A stretch of 64,000 nt of DNA from Streptomyces sp. T12 (GCF_028736035.1 NZ_CP117866.1:1736001-1800000); one strand, 5' to 3'. Numbered from the stretch's first letter, positions 17,873 through 26,402 are shown. A program made the numbers and translations. Notes: generated by a model from the letters alone, not told the origin.

Positions 17873-17910
17873 AAGGAGGGGAAGGGAAGTGAAGGGAAAG
17901 GAAGGGAAGT
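17873..17910 (+). repeat. Polypurine GGAAG-type tract
   Basis: Nearly 40 bases contain only A and G apart from a few T, built from imperfect GAAGGGAAG units. It lies in the leader between the two exported-protein genes, where the minus-strand transcript would be polypyrimidine. Function is unknown; it may affect mRNA structure or simply be low-complexity DNA. Confidence 0.5.
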
Positions 17911-17952
17911 TCCCTCTCCGACAGCGTGGGGCTGCGGGACGCCGGAGAGGGA
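17911..17952 (-). terminator. Inverted repeat after the isochorismatase pair
   Basis: Perfect 10-bp arms TCCCTCTCCG (17911-17920) and CGGAGAGGGA (17943-17952) enclose a 22-nt loop just past the stop of the exported hydrolase at 17966. It may act as an attenuator or terminator between that gene and the next exported protein. Confidence 0.45.
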
Positions 17953-17965
17953 GAACTGCGAGGTG

Positions 17966-18748
17966 TTACGTCAGCGCGGTGTGGGAGGGAACGACGACGC
18001 CGTACAGGTCGGCGATCGTCGCCAGCGCGCTGTGGTGGATCTGCTCGGCGGACAGCCCGCCCCCGACCGACGGCAGCGGCCGCGTGGCGCAGGCGTCGGC
18101 GACCACAGTGGGCTTGTTCCCGCGCAGGAACGCGCCCTCGGCGGTGAACGTCACGCACATGTGCGTCATGAACCCGGCGATGACCAGGTTCTCGTTCCCC
18201 GCCCGGTCGACGAGCCTGCCGAGGTCGGTGTTCACGAAGGCGTTGGGGGCCTTCTTCACCACGGTCTGCTCGCCCTTCGCGGGCCTGACCTTGTCGTGGA
18301 TCGCGCCGATCGGCCGGCGGATGTCGTACGGGGTGCCCTCCCCGCCGTCGTTGACGATGTGGATGACCTTCCCGCCCGCCTCGCGGGCCGCGCTCAGCAG
18401 CTCCGCCGCGGCGTCCAGGGCCGCCTGCCAGCCGGTCAGTTCCATCACACCCCGGGTGTAGGTGTTCTGGTAGTCGACCATGATCAAAGTGGCGGAGGCG
18501 AGCGAAGCCGGCTTGTCGGCCAGGCCGTTGAGCCCGCGCAGCGTGGTCGTGCCCGACGTGTCCGCGTCCGCCGCCTGCGCGGGGGTGGCGCCCAGCCGGG
18601 TGGCGCCGAACACCCCGGCGCCGCCGACGACAGCCGCACCGGCGGCCTTCAGGAACCCACGACGGGGCCCGCGGCTCTGCTCCTCCGGCCGCTCCTCCTC
18701 CCGTCGCCCCTCCTCCCGCCGCTCCCGCTCGCGCTCTTCCTCCGTCAT
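17966..18748 (-). CDS. Isochorismatase-fold cysteine hydrolase, Tat-exported
   Basis: A 260-residue protein in two parts. Residues 1-62 form an unusually long export signal: an extremely Glu/Arg-rich 28-residue n-region, then SRGPRRGFLKAAGAAVVGG, a canonical Tat motif. From about 68 onward comes an isochorismatase-like hydrolase domain with the Asp-Lys-Cys triad of the family visible in IMVDYQNTY, TVVKKAPNAF and GFMTHMCVTF. Family members hydrolyse amides or vinyl ethers (nicotinamide, N-carbamoyl compounds, isochorismate). Its ATG is one base past the stop of a shorter paralogue, so the two are coupled. Export of this normally cytosolic fold is unusual. Substrate is unknown. Confidence 0.85.
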   Translation of the reverse strand: MTEEERERERREEGRREEERPEEQSRGPRRGFLKAAGAAVVGGAGVFGATRLGATPAQAADADTSGTTTLRGLNGLADKPASLASATLIMVDYQNTYTRGVMELTGWQAALDAAAELLSAAREAGGKVIHIVNDGGEGTPYDIRRPIGAIHDKVRPAKGEQTVVKKAPNAFVNTDLGRLVDRAGNENLVIAGFMTHMCVTFTAEGAFLRGNKPTVVADACATRPLPSVGGGLSAEQIHHSALATIADLYGVVVPSHTALT

Positions 18749-18749
18749 G

Positions 18750-19328
18750 TCAGGCCAGCTCTTTGCCGGAGGCGACGACCACGCCGTACGCGTCGGCGAT
18801 GGCCGCCAGCGCGCTGCGGTGCAGTTCGTCGGCGGACACGTCCACGATCGACCGGGTGGCGCACGCGTCCGCCGGCACGGTGGGCTTGTTGCCGCGCAGG
18901 GCCGCCGACGCCGACGTGTACGCGATGCACATGTGGGTCATGAACCCGGCGACGATCACGGTCTCGTTCCCGGCCTCGTCCACGAGCTTGCCGAGTTCGG
19001 TCCCGTGGAAGGCGTCCGGGGCCTGCTTGACGACCACGGCCTCGCCGTCGATCGGCGCCACGCCGGGGTGGATCGCGCCGATCTCCGCGCGGATGTCGTA
19101 CGGCGAACCCTCGCCGCCGTCGTGCTGGATGTGGATGACCTGGGCACCGGCCCGGCGGGCACGGGACAGCAGGTCCGACGCCGCTTCCAGGGCGGGCTTC
19201 CAGCCGTCGAGTTCCATCGCACCGCGGGTGTAGGTGTTCTGGTAGTCGACGAGGATGAGCGTCGAGGACGCGAGGGCCGCGGGGGTGGTGTCGGCGCCAC
19301 CGAGTTCGCGCAGCGTCTTGCTTGCCAC
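18750..19328 (-). CDS. Isochorismatase-fold cysteine hydrolase, cytosolic paralogue
   Basis: A 192-residue cysteine hydrolase closely similar to its downstream neighbour over the whole domain (both contain VDYQNTYTRG, MEL, GWxxAL and GFMTHMC) but without a signal peptide. The triad is Asp in LILVDYQ, Lys in VVVKQAP and Cys in MTHMCIA. I start at the GTG giving VASKTLREL, behind GGAGA; a TTG 45 bp upstream is less likely. The pair looks like a tandem duplication in which one copy gained a Tat signal. It is divergent from a GlxA-type regulator, a common pairing for such hydrolases. Confidence 0.85.
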   Translation of the reverse strand: MASKTLRELGGADTTPAALASSTLILVDYQNTYTRGAMELDGWKPALEAASDLLSRARRAGAQVIHIQHDGGEGSPYDIRAEIGAIHPGVAPIDGEAVVVKQAPDAFHGTELGKLVDEAGNETVIVAGFMTHMCIAYTSASAALRGNKPTVPADACATRSIVDVSADELHRSALAAIADAYGVVVASGKELA

Positions 19329-19367
19329 AGGTCTTCTCCAGGGTTTTTCCGGGGACTTGAGTAAGTT

Positions 19368-19399
19368 GTTCAACAGAGTCGTTCAACAGACTGTTGAAC
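19368..19399. promoter_or_regulatory. Palindrome plus repeat, candidate operator for the divergent GlxA regulator
   Basis: GTTCAACAGACTGTTGAAC at 19381-19399 is a perfect palindrome with 9-bp arms around one base. GTTCAACAGA also occurs at 19368-19377, giving three copies of the half-site. It lies between the isochorismatase start and the regulator start and could control both. Confidence 0.6.
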
Positions 19400-19505
19400 A
19401 CACATGCGACGCTATGGCGTGAACCGGGGTGTCGGCAATGACGCGCTATTTGCAGAAACCGACGCCCGTGTCCGTGAGCGAAACGGGGACTACAGGGTGG
19501 GGACC

Positions 19506-20534
19506 GTGAACCGGTTGATCGTGATCGTGCTGTTCGAAGGCGTCGACCTCCTCGACGTCACCGGCCCACCGGAGGTGTTCTCCCTCGTCCCGCGCGAGAC
19601 GACGGAGCGAGTGGGCTACGAGGTCGTGCTGGCCGCCGAGACACCGGATCCGGTGACGACGGCGGCCGGCGTGTGCATCCTGCCCGACACCACGTTCGAC
19701 GAAGTCGGCGCACGGGCGATCGACACACTGCTGGTTCCCGGCTCGGTCGAGGTCGACGCCGAGCGCCGCGTCCACCCCGTCATCGAGCCCGGCACGGTGG
19801 CCCGGGTGAAGGCGTTGGCCACCCGCAGTCGGCGCGTGGCCTCGGTGTGCGTCGGCGCGCACATCCTCGCCGCCGCGGGGCTCCTCGACGGCAAGCGCGC
19901 CACCACGCACTGGTCCACCGCGCAGCGGCTCGCCGCCGACCATCCGGCGGTGCGGGTCGACCCGGATCCGATCTTCATCCGCGAGGAGGGCGAGGTCTGG
20001 ACCGGCGCGGGGATCAGCGCCTGCCTGGACCTGTCCCTCGCGCTGGTCGCGGAGGACTTCGGCGAGCCCGTCGCGCTGCGCGTCGCCCGCCAACTCGTGA
20101 TGTACCTGAAGCGACCCGGCGGGCAGTCCCAGTTCAGCGTGCCGTTGGAGCAGGTGTCCACGACGCGGCGGATCGAAGACCTCCGGCACCACATCCTGAA
20201 CCACATCGGCCGGCGCCTCACCGTCCCGGACCTGGCCGCGTACGCGCATGTCAGCGACCGGCAGCTCACCCGGATCTTCAAGACCGAACTCGGCACGACC
20301 CCGCACGCCTACATCGAGTCGGTCCGGGTCGAGCTGGCCGGCAACCTGCTGGAGACCACCGACGACACCCTCGAACGGGTCGCCTCCCGCTGCGGGTTCG
20401 GCACCGTCGACACCCTCATCCGGGCCTTCCGCCGCCGCCTCGCCACGACTCCGAGCGAGTACCGGGCCCGGTTCCGCGCCGGCCCGGTCCGGCACACGCC
20501 GCAGATCGCGCTCTGTCAGCGCGCCAAGTCGTAG
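19506..20534 (+). CDS. GlxA-family (DJ-1/PfpI + AraC HTH) transcriptional regulator
   Basis: A 342-residue regulator. The N-terminal DJ-1/PfpI-like domain (about residues 1-180) includes the nucleophile-elbow-like VASVCVGAHILAAAGLLDGKRATTHW, and two AraC-type helix-turn-helix motifs follow in the last 100 residues (LAAYAHVSDRQLTRIFK, ASRCGFGTVDTLIRAFRR). Family members regulate catabolic or nitrogen genes with small-molecule effectors. I start at the GTG at 19506, where MNRLIVIVLFEGVDLLD begins the fold and a purine-rich site precedes; upstream in-frame codons look non-coding. Its divergence from the isochorismatase pair suggests it is their regulator. Its 3' end overlaps the convergent GH6 gene by 19 bp. 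Confidence 0.87.
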   Translation: MNRLIVIVLFEGVDLLDVTGPPEVFSLVPRETTERVGYEVVLAAETPDPVTTAAGVCILPDTTFDEVGARAIDTLLVPGSVEVDAERRVHPVIEPGTVARVKALATRSRRVASVCVGAHILAAAGLLDGKRATTHWSTAQRLAADHPAVRVDPDPIFIREEGEVWTGAGISACLDLSLALVAEDFGEPVALRVARQLVMYLKRPGGQSQFSVPLEQVSTTRRIEDLRHHILNHIGRRLTVPDLAAYAHVSDRQLTRIFKTELGTTPHAYIESVRVELAGNLLETTDDTLERVASRCGFGTVDTLIRAFRRRLATTPSEYRARFRAGPVRHTPQIALCQRAKS

Positions 20535-21727
20535 GCGTACGACGCCGTGAAGGTCCCCGGGCTCCCCTTGCACCCGTCCGATTCCCCCGGCAGCTTCACC
20601 CACAGGTAGGCGTCGATCCGCGCCTCGCCGGTGCTGAGCGTCGGCGCCCGGCCCAGCTTGCGGCCCGCCGGATCGCACCACTCCCCGTCGGCCGGGGCCC
20701 CGGCGCCGTTGCGGCTGGTGTCGATGACGACGCCCAGGCTCGCCGGGCCGCCGAGGGCGTCGAGGACCTGCCGGTCGTAGGCGATCTCGTCGGTCGTGGC
20801 GTGGAAGTTGGAGACGTTGCTGAAGATGCCGTCGGAGGACGCGGCCGAGGCGGCGCCGGCCTGCTTCAGCCGCTCCGCCTGCTTCGCGGGCGCGTTCCAG
20901 CCGGAGTGCCCGGCGTCGTAGTAGACGCGTGCCTTCGGGTTCGCGGCCTTGAAGGCGCGGCCCGCGCGGGCCAACGAGGCGAAGCGGTCGGCGCGTTCCC
21001 CGGCGGAGAGGCACTCGGACTGGGCGATGGAGTCGGGCTCCAGGATCACGATGACGTCGCCGGAGCCCAGCCCCGCGGCGAACCTGTCGATCCAGGCGTC
21101 GTAGGCGTCGAGGTCGGGCGCCCCGCCCTCGGAGTAGCCGCCGCAGTCGCGGTCCGGTATCGCATACGGCACGACCACCGGCACCCGCCCCAGCGCCGAC
21201 CCGCCCGAAGTGACCGCGCGGACCCGGGCGGTGACGGTGTCCGGCGCGAAGTCGGCGAACCACACCGCGGCCGGCTGGGCGGCGATGCGGGACTCTATGA
21301 CGGCGTGGCGCGGGTCGCCGGCGTTGTCGCGGACCCACTCGAGGACCTGGGAGTCGGGGTGCCGGTAGAGGCGGGCGGACACCACGGCCGGCTGCTGCTT
21401 CCGCTCGGTCCTGGTCGGCGAGGGCGTGGGGCTCGTAGGGCCGGCCTTCACCCGCGGAGTCGGTGAAGCAGGCGTCGGCGAAGGGGACTTGGTGGCCGAC
21501 GGGGAGGGCGAGGGCACGAGCGGCAGGGACTGAAGGCTCGGTGAGCGCGTCGTCTCGGGCGGCCCGGCCTCGTCGGAGCCCCGACTGCCGTCGAGCGCGG
21601 AGATCATGCCGGTCGCGGTACCGACGGCGACCACGACGGAGGCGGCCACGACCATGGCATGGCGCCGGGCCGCCCTCCTGCGCTCGGACCTGCGTGCGGC
21701 CAGTCGCTGGGCACGTAAGCCTGGCAC
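20516..21727 (-). CDS. Glycoside hydrolase family 6 protein (membrane-anchored or secreted)
   Basis: A 403-residue protein: a very basic N-terminus, one hydrophobic helix (HAMVVAASVVVAVGTATGMI), a Ser/Pro/Thr linker of about 60 residues, then a GH6 catalytic domain. GH6 signatures are VVPYAIPDRDCGGYSEGG, IVILEPDSIAQ and VKLPGESDGC; the Asp residues in the first two correspond to the catalytic acid region of cellobiohydrolases and endoglucanases. The hydrophobic helix lacks a clear cleavage site, so it may be a membrane anchor. I start at the GTG at 21727, preceded by a GGGGGAGGGGGAG run; a GTG at 21796 is possible. Probable substrate is cellulose or another beta-1,4-glucan. Confidence 0.88.
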   Translation of the reverse strand: MPGLRAQRLAARRSERRRAARRHAMVVAASVVVAVGTATGMISALDGSRGSDEAGPPETTRSPSLQSLPLVPSPSPSATKSPSPTPASPTPRVKAGPTSPTPSPTRTERKQQPAVVSARLYRHPDSQVLEWVRDNAGDPRHAVIESRIAAQPAAVWFADFAPDTVTARVRAVTSGGSALGRVPVVVPYAIPDRDCGGYSEGGAPDLDAYDAWIDRFAAGLGSGDVIVILEPDSIAQSECLSAGERADRFASLARAGRAFKAANPKARVYYDAGHSGWNAPAKQAERLKQAGAASAASSDGIFSNVSNFHATTDEIAYDRQVLDALGGPASLGVVIDTSRNGAGAPADGEWCDPAGRKLGRAPTLSTGEARIDAYLWVKLPGESDGCKGSPGTFTASYAYDLAR

Positions 21728-21828
21728 CGTCCCGCTCCCCCTCCCCCACAGCGAGCGCGTTCCCCCGTTCTGGGGAAGCGCCGGGCCCGCCGACACTTCC
21801 GCCAGCCTAAAGCTGGGACTCTGCCCCC

Positions 21829-22515
21829 ATGGCGCAATGCGAACAATTCACCACAGCCGTGGACGCGGTCATCTCCCGTATGCGCGCCCTCGATGCGACC
21901 CTGCCCCAAGCCGACGGAGTCGCGGTCTTCAACCGCGTCTACCTCAGCGTCACGCAGGCGGTCGACCGGCACATCGACGGCGGCCGGTTCCCGGACGCGC
22001 GGGCCGTGATCACGCTGGACGTGCGGTTCGCGCAGCGGTATCTCGCGGCGGTGCGCACGGCCGAGGACGAGGGGCGCCCACCCGCCTGCTGGCGGCCCCT
22101 GTTCCAGATGCGCCGCCATCCCGGCGTACGACCGCTGCAGTTCGCGCTCGCGGGCATCAACGCGCACATCGGGCACGACCTGGCGCTCGCCGTGGTGGAC
22201 GCCTGTCGTAGCCTCGACTGCGCACCCGCCGAGCTGGAGGACGAGTTCGATCGCGTGGGTGATCTCCTCGTCTCGCTGGAGGAGCGCATCCGCGAAGATC
22301 TGATGCCGGGTCCCGACCTGCTCCAGATCGCCGACCCGCTCACCCATCTGCTCGGCTCCTGGAGCCTGGAGCGGGCCCGGGACGCCACCTGGTCGGCGGC
22401 CCGTGCCCTGTGGGCCCTGCGCCGACTGCCGGACGTCGCCGAGGAGTTCACCGAGCGGCTGGACGGGGCGGTGGGGTTCGCGGGACGCATGCTGCTCACG
22501 CCACTGCCGGACTGA
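21829..22515 (+). CDS. DUF5995-like protein
   Basis: A 228-residue, mainly helical soluble protein. The conserved FNRVYLSVTQAVD, FQMR, GINAHIGHDLALAVVDAC and DLLVSLEERIRED segments match my recollection of the DUF5995 family, widespread in actinobacteria and without known function. The paired histidines in GINAHIGHDL hint at a metal or haem site, but that is speculation. It is divergent from the GH6 gene with 101 bp between starts and ends 88 bp before the LLM oxidoreductase. No signal peptide or membrane segment. Confidence 0.7.
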   Translation: MAQCEQFTTAVDAVISRMRALDATLPQADGVAVFNRVYLSVTQAVDRHIDGGRFPDARAVITLDVRFAQRYLAAVRTAEDEGRPPACWRPLFQMRRHPGVRPLQFALAGINAHIGHDLALAVVDACRSLDCAPAELEDEFDRVGDLLVSLEERIREDLMPGPDLLQIADPLTHLLGSWSLERARDATWSAARALWALRRLPDVAEEFTERLDGAVGFAGRMLLTPLPD

Positions 22516-22554
22516 TCCGGCCACTCCTGTGCCGAGGGGCCTCAACTCGTAGAT

Positions 22555-22569
22555 GAACGTTGTACGTTC
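22555..22569. promoter_or_regulatory. Dyad upstream of the LLM oxidoreductase
   Basis: GAACGT-TGT-ACGTTC is a perfect 6-bp inverted repeat 34 bp before the ATG at 22604. It has the size and symmetry of a TetR/MarR-type operator, yet no such regulator gene is in the neighbourhood. Confidence 0.45.
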
Positions 22570-22603
22570 GACATGACTGGACCTTTTGCAAAGGAGCACA
22601 GGC

Positions 22604-23533
22604 ATGGCGACTCGGCTCGGACTCGCACTCCCCCAGAACAGGCAGTACGACCTCGGCAGGGACGTGCCGGACGTGGCACGGGCCGCCGAGGCGGTCGGCT
22701 ACGAGAGTCTGTGGGTGTACGAGCGGGCCCTGTTCCCCGAGCCCGCCACCCAGGGCCTGTACGGCATCGAGGGCCTGCCCTGGCCGGACGACTACCGCGG
22801 GGTCGCCGACCCGCTGGTCACGCTGACGCTTGCAGCCTCGGCCACCGAGCGGGCCCGGCTCGGCACCAGCGTGCTGGTGGCCCCGCTGCACGTGCCCTTC
22901 CAGCTGGCCAAGTCGCTCGCCACTCTGGACGCGGCCAGCGGCGGCCGGGTCGTCGCGGGCCTCGGCACCGGCTGGTCGCACGACGAGTACGCGGCCGCCT
23001 CCGTCCGTCCCTTCGAGGAGCGCGGCCAGGTCCTCGACGAGGTGATCGAGGTCTGCCGCGCGGTGTGGGGGCCGGACCCGGTGTCGTACGACGGCCGGAT
23101 CACGAAGATCGCCCCCGCCGTGGTCGGCCCCAAGCCCGCCCGGCCCCTGCCGATCCTGCTCGCCGCCGCCACCCGCAAGGCGCAGCGCCGGCTCGTGGAC
23201 CACGCCGACGGATGGATGCCCGTCGCCATGAGCGCCGAGTCGCTGGCCACGCAGTGGCAGGAGCTGCAGGACCTGGCCGCCGAGCGGGGACGCACGGAAC
23301 CGATCCAGACAGTCGTGCGCACCAACGCGCGCTATTCCGCCCAGGGATACGAGGGCTCCGACCGCCAGCCCTTCCACGGCAGCGTGGACCAGATCGTCGA
23401 GGACCTGGCCGCGTACGCCGAGGTCGGCCTGGACGAGATCTTCGTCGACCTCCAGAGCACCGTGCGCGACGCCCAGGAACTCAAGGACGTCGCCGCGGAG
23501 GTGTACGAGAAGGCGCGGGCAGCCGGGATCTGA
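22604..23533 (+). CDS. LLM-class F420-dependent oxidoreductase
   Basis: A 309-residue luciferase-like monooxygenase-fold enzyme (TIM barrel). The opening TRLGLALPQNRQYDLG, the LGTSVLVAPLHVPFQLAKSLATLD strand and GGRVVAGLGTGWSHDEY are typical of the F420-binding subgroup abundant in actinobacteria rather than FMN-dependent alkanal monooxygenases. Substrate is unknown. It has a strong AAAGGAG ribosome site 7 bp before the ATG. It is convergent with the monooxygenase gene ending at 23557 and stands alone, with a dyad operator-like element in its promoter region. Confidence 0.87.
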   Translation: MATRLGLALPQNRQYDLGRDVPDVARAAEAVGYESLWVYERALFPEPATQGLYGIEGLPWPDDYRGVADPLVTLTLAASATERARLGTSVLVAPLHVPFQLAKSLATLDAASGGRVVAGLGTGWSHDEYAAASVRPFEERGQVLDEVIEVCRAVWGPDPVSYDGRITKIAPAVVGPKPARPLPILLAAATRKAQRRLVDHADGWMPVAMSAESLATQWQELQDLAAERGRTEPIQTVVRTNARYSAQGYEGSDRQPFHGSVDQIVEDLAAYAEVGLDEIFVDLQSTVRDAQELKDVAAEVYEKARAAGI

Positions 23534-23556
23534 TCCTCGCCTGCGGGCTCGGCCGC

Positions 23557-25257
23557 TCAGTCCTCGGGCAGCTCGACCGGCGCGATCTCGTCGTACACGT
23601 CGCCGGGCCCCGGGTTGCTCGGGTCGGTCGCCCCGCCGAAGTGGTGCATGACGCCCCAGACCGCGTTCAGCGCGGTCTGGATCGCGCCCTCGGCCCAGCC
23701 GGCCGTCCAGGAGATGTCGTCACCGGCGAGGAAGATGCCCCGCTTGTCCTCGGCCAGCCGGTCCTGCATGAAGTGCGTGAACAGGCGCCGCTGGTAGCGG
23801 TAGTGGCCGGGCAGGTTGGCCTTGAACGCGCCCATGAAGTACGGCTCGTTCTCCCACGACACCGTCACCGGGTTGCCGATGATGTGCTTCCGGATGTCGA
23901 CCTTCGGGTAGATCTCGCCGAGCGACTTCAGCATGACCTCCATCCGCTCGTTCGCGGACAGCGGCAGCCACTTCAGGCTGTCGTCGCACCAGGTGTAAGA
24001 CAGGCAGATGACGGCCGGCTTGTCCGGACCGTCGTCCAGCAGGTAGGTCCCGCGGGTCATCCGGTCGGTGAGCGTCATCGACATGACGTCCCGGCCCGTC
24101 TGCTCATCCTTGTCCAGCCAGAACGGCCGGTCGACGGGCACGAAGAGCTTGCTGGACTCCATGTAGTGGGTCCGCTCGATGGCCGTCCAGTGGTCGATCG
24201 GGAAGAGCGAGTCGTCGCAGGCGATCTTCGACAGCAGCATCCAGGACTGGGCGGTGAAGACGGCCGCCTGGTAGGTACGGATGTCGCCGTTCGCGTCGGT
24301 CACGGTGATGCGGTTGCCCGCGGTGCGGTGCAGCCGGGTCACGGCCGGGCGGGGCGCGCCGTTCTCGTGCAGCTTCGCCAGCGACGTCCCGTAGGCCCAG
24401 TGGACGATCTTCTCCGGCTCGCGCTCCCACAGGCGCAGCGGCAGCTGCTGAGAGCCGCCGACGATGCCGCGGTGGTGGTCGTCGGCCTCGGTGTAGACGA
24501 CGCGCAGGATCTCCAGGATGGAGTTCGGGAAGTCGGTGTCCCAGCCGCCGGTGCCGAAGCCGACCTGGCCGAAGATCTCGCGGTGGCGGAAGGACTTGAA
24601 GGCCTCGGAGTCGCAGAGGAAGCCGTAGAAGGTCTGGTTGTCGAGCTTCTCGACGAGCTTCGCCCAGATCTCGCGGATGCGCGGCACGTCCCGCTCGCGC
24701 ATCGCCTGGTTCATGTCGGAGAAGTCGGCGCCCTCGTCGAGGCACTTGTTCCAGGCGGCGGCGACGTCCCGGTAGACCTGGGGGAGGTCCTCGATCGTCT
24801 CGGCGTAGTGCGACTCGCCCTTGAGGTCGACGACCGTCGAAGGGGTCGTCTCCGCAAGGGGGTTGGGGAAGGGACGGGTCTCCAGACCGGCCAGGTCGAT
24901 GTAGTGCTGGAGCGCCGTGGAGGACGGCGGGAACCGCATCGCGCCCATCTCGGCGGTCAGGCCCTCGGTGCCCGGGCCGTCGAAGCCCACGGTCCGCAGT
25001 CGCCCGCCGATCTGGTCGGCCTCGTACACGACCGGCTTGAGGCCCATCTTCATCAGCTCGTACGCGGCCACGATGCCGGAGAGCCCGCCGCCGATGACCG
25101 CGACCTCGGTGCCGTGCTCGGTCGCGGGTATCTGGCCGAGCCCCGCGGGGTGGGCGAGGAAGTCGTCGTACGCGTACGGGAAGTCCGGGCCGAACATGGT
25201 GATCGGCGGCTGCTGCTCGTCGGCGTGCTGGACGGCGTTGGGCACCGTGGACGTCAT
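23557..25257 (-). CDS. Flavin amino-acid 2-monooxygenase (DavB/IaaM-like amine oxidase family)
   Basis: A 566-residue FAD enzyme. The dinucleotide fold VAVIGGGLSGIVAAYELMKMGL starts near residue 51, followed by the EADQIGGRLRT element, and the C-terminal FAD-contact region is IFLAGDDISWTAGWAEGAIQTALNAVWG. Length and fold match tryptophan 2-monooxygenase and lysine 2-monooxygenase, which convert an amino acid, O2 and water to the amide with loss of CO2. Coupling to the amidase 46 bp upstream supports this over plain amine oxidase activity. Because that amidase resembles DavA, lysine is my preferred substrate; tryptophan (indole-acetamide route) or phenylalanine is possible. A TTGCG operator array lies upstream of the pair. 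Confidence 0.8.
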   Translation of the reverse strand: MTSTVPNAVQHADEQQPPITMFGPDFPYAYDDFLAHPAGLGQIPATEHGTEVAVIGGGLSGIVAAYELMKMGLKPVVYEADQIGGRLRTVGFDGPGTEGLTAEMGAMRFPPSSTALQHYIDLAGLETRPFPNPLAETTPSTVVDLKGESHYAETIEDLPQVYRDVAAAWNKCLDEGADFSDMNQAMRERDVPRIREIWAKLVEKLDNQTFYGFLCDSEAFKSFRHREIFGQVGFGTGGWDTDFPNSILEILRVVYTEADDHHRGIVGGSQQLPLRLWEREPEKIVHWAYGTSLAKLHENGAPRPAVTRLHRTAGNRITVTDANGDIRTYQAAVFTAQSWMLLSKIACDDSLFPIDHWTAIERTHYMESSKLFVPVDRPFWLDKDEQTGRDVMSMTLTDRMTRGTYLLDDGPDKPAVICLSYTWCDDSLKWLPLSANERMEVMLKSLGEIYPKVDIRKHIIGNPVTVSWENEPYFMGAFKANLPGHYRYQRRLFTHFMQDRLAEDKRGIFLAGDDISWTAGWAEGAIQTALNAVWGVMHHFGGATDPSNPGPGDVYDEIAPVELPED

Positions 25258-25303
25258 GGGGTACGGACTCCTTGCGCAAACAGGGACTGCGGGGGGCAGA
25301 GGC

Positions 25304-26092
25304 TCAGATCAGGGACCCGTAGAGGCCGGGGCGGCGGTCCTTCAGGTACGGGTTCGCCTCGCGGGAGGCGGCGAGGAAGGCGGGGTCGACGTCGGCGAGC
25401 ACGAGCTCCTCACGGCGGCCGGCGCGGGTGCGCGCGACCCCGTCGGGACCGGCGAGGGTGGAGAGGCCGACGAACTCGAACTCCCCTTCCTGGCCGACCC
25501 GGTTGACGTACGCGACGTACATCTGGTTCTCGAAGGCCCGCACCGGGATCATCGACTCGGCGACGAACTGGAACGGGTGCATCTGCGCGGTCGGCACGAC
25601 GAGCAGGTCGGTGCCGGCGAGGGCGTGGGCGCGGACGTTCTCCGGGAACTCGACGTCGTAGCAGATCAGGATGCCGACGCGGAGGCCGTCGAGCTCGGCC
25701 TGGACGACCGGCTGGTCCCCCGGCGTGAAGTGGTCGCGCTCGAAGCAGCCGAAGAGGTGGGTCTTGCGGTAATTGGCGAGCCGGGTGCCGTCGGCGGAGA
25801 TCAGCTGGGCGGAGTTGAAGACGGCGTCGCCGGACCGCTCGGGGTAGCCGTAGGCGATCGCCAGGCCGTGCCTCGTCGCGGTCTCGGCGATCGCGTCCGC
25901 GCAGTCGCCGTCGGCGGGCTCGGCGAGGCGGGCGATGTCGTCGCCGATCGCGTACCCGGTCAGGAACATCTCCGGCGCGACCAGCAGCCCGGCGCCCGCG
26001 GCGGCGGCCCGGCCCGCGGCCTCGTCGAGGACCTTGAGGTTCTCGACGGTGGAGCCGGGGCGGCCGGAGCTCTGGAGCAGGGCGGTGCGCAT
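25304..26092 (-). CDS. Nitrilase-superfamily amidase (DavA / 5-aminovaleramidase-like)
   Basis: A 262-residue C-N hydrolase with the Glu-Lys-Cys triad clear as E41 (APEMFLTGY), K110 (NYRKTHLFG) and C144 (LICYDVEFPE). The LVAPEMFLTGY, YGYPER, NYRKTHLFG, CYDVEFPENVR and DRRPGLYG blocks closely follow DavA as I remember it, which hydrolyses 5-aminovaleramide to 5-aminovalerate in lysine catabolism. It is the first gene of a two-gene unit with the amino-acid monooxygenase, whose amide product it would hydrolyse. A GAGGA ribosome site precedes the ATG. Three phased TTGCG motifs upstream suggest Lrp-type control. Confidence 0.83.
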   Translation of the reverse strand: MRTALLQSSGRPGSTVENLKVLDEAAGRAAAAGAGLLVAPEMFLTGYAIGDDIARLAEPADGDCADAIAETATRHGLAIAYGYPERSGDAVFNSAQLISADGTRLANYRKTHLFGCFERDHFTPGDQPVVQAELDGLRVGILICYDVEFPENVRAHALAGTDLLVVPTAQMHPFQFVAESMIPVRAFENQMYVAYVNRVGQEGEFEFVGLSTLAGPDGVARTRAGRREELVLADVDPAFLAASREANPYLKDRRPGLYGSLI

Positions 26093-26186
26093 GCGTGTTC
26101 CTCACCGGGCGGAAGGGGGGGGCAGGGGGCCGTGTAGGGGCCACGTAGACGGTACGGGCGGCTGAGCAGGGCGGACAAGAAGGAGC

Positions 26187-26249
26187 CGTTGCGCGCCGGT
26201 GAGCGGTTCGTTGCGTGCACCAGGGCGTCGACGGCGATTCGTTGCGCGA
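26187..26249. promoter_or_regulatory. Phased TTGCG array, candidate Lrp/AsnC operator
   Basis: Three copies of TTGCG, each preceded by CG, begin at 26189, 26211 and 26242, spaced 22 and 31 bp (about two and three helical turns). They lie 97-157 bp upstream of the amidase start in the 310-bp gap (26093-26402) shared with the secreted protein. A matching array precedes the permease-AsnC unit. Nothing else is evident in this gap. Confidence 0.6.
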
Positions 26250-26402
26250 CCTCGGCCGTAGCCCCGGTCCTCCTCGAAGCGCACACCCGACCGGTCTCCC
26301 CCACCGGACGGCTGAGACGGGGTCCCGTCTCCGGCGCGATGTGGTGCGAGCGCGGCGCCGGGAGAGTGGGGACTGTCCACTTGACCTGCAGAAAGGACCG
26401 CG

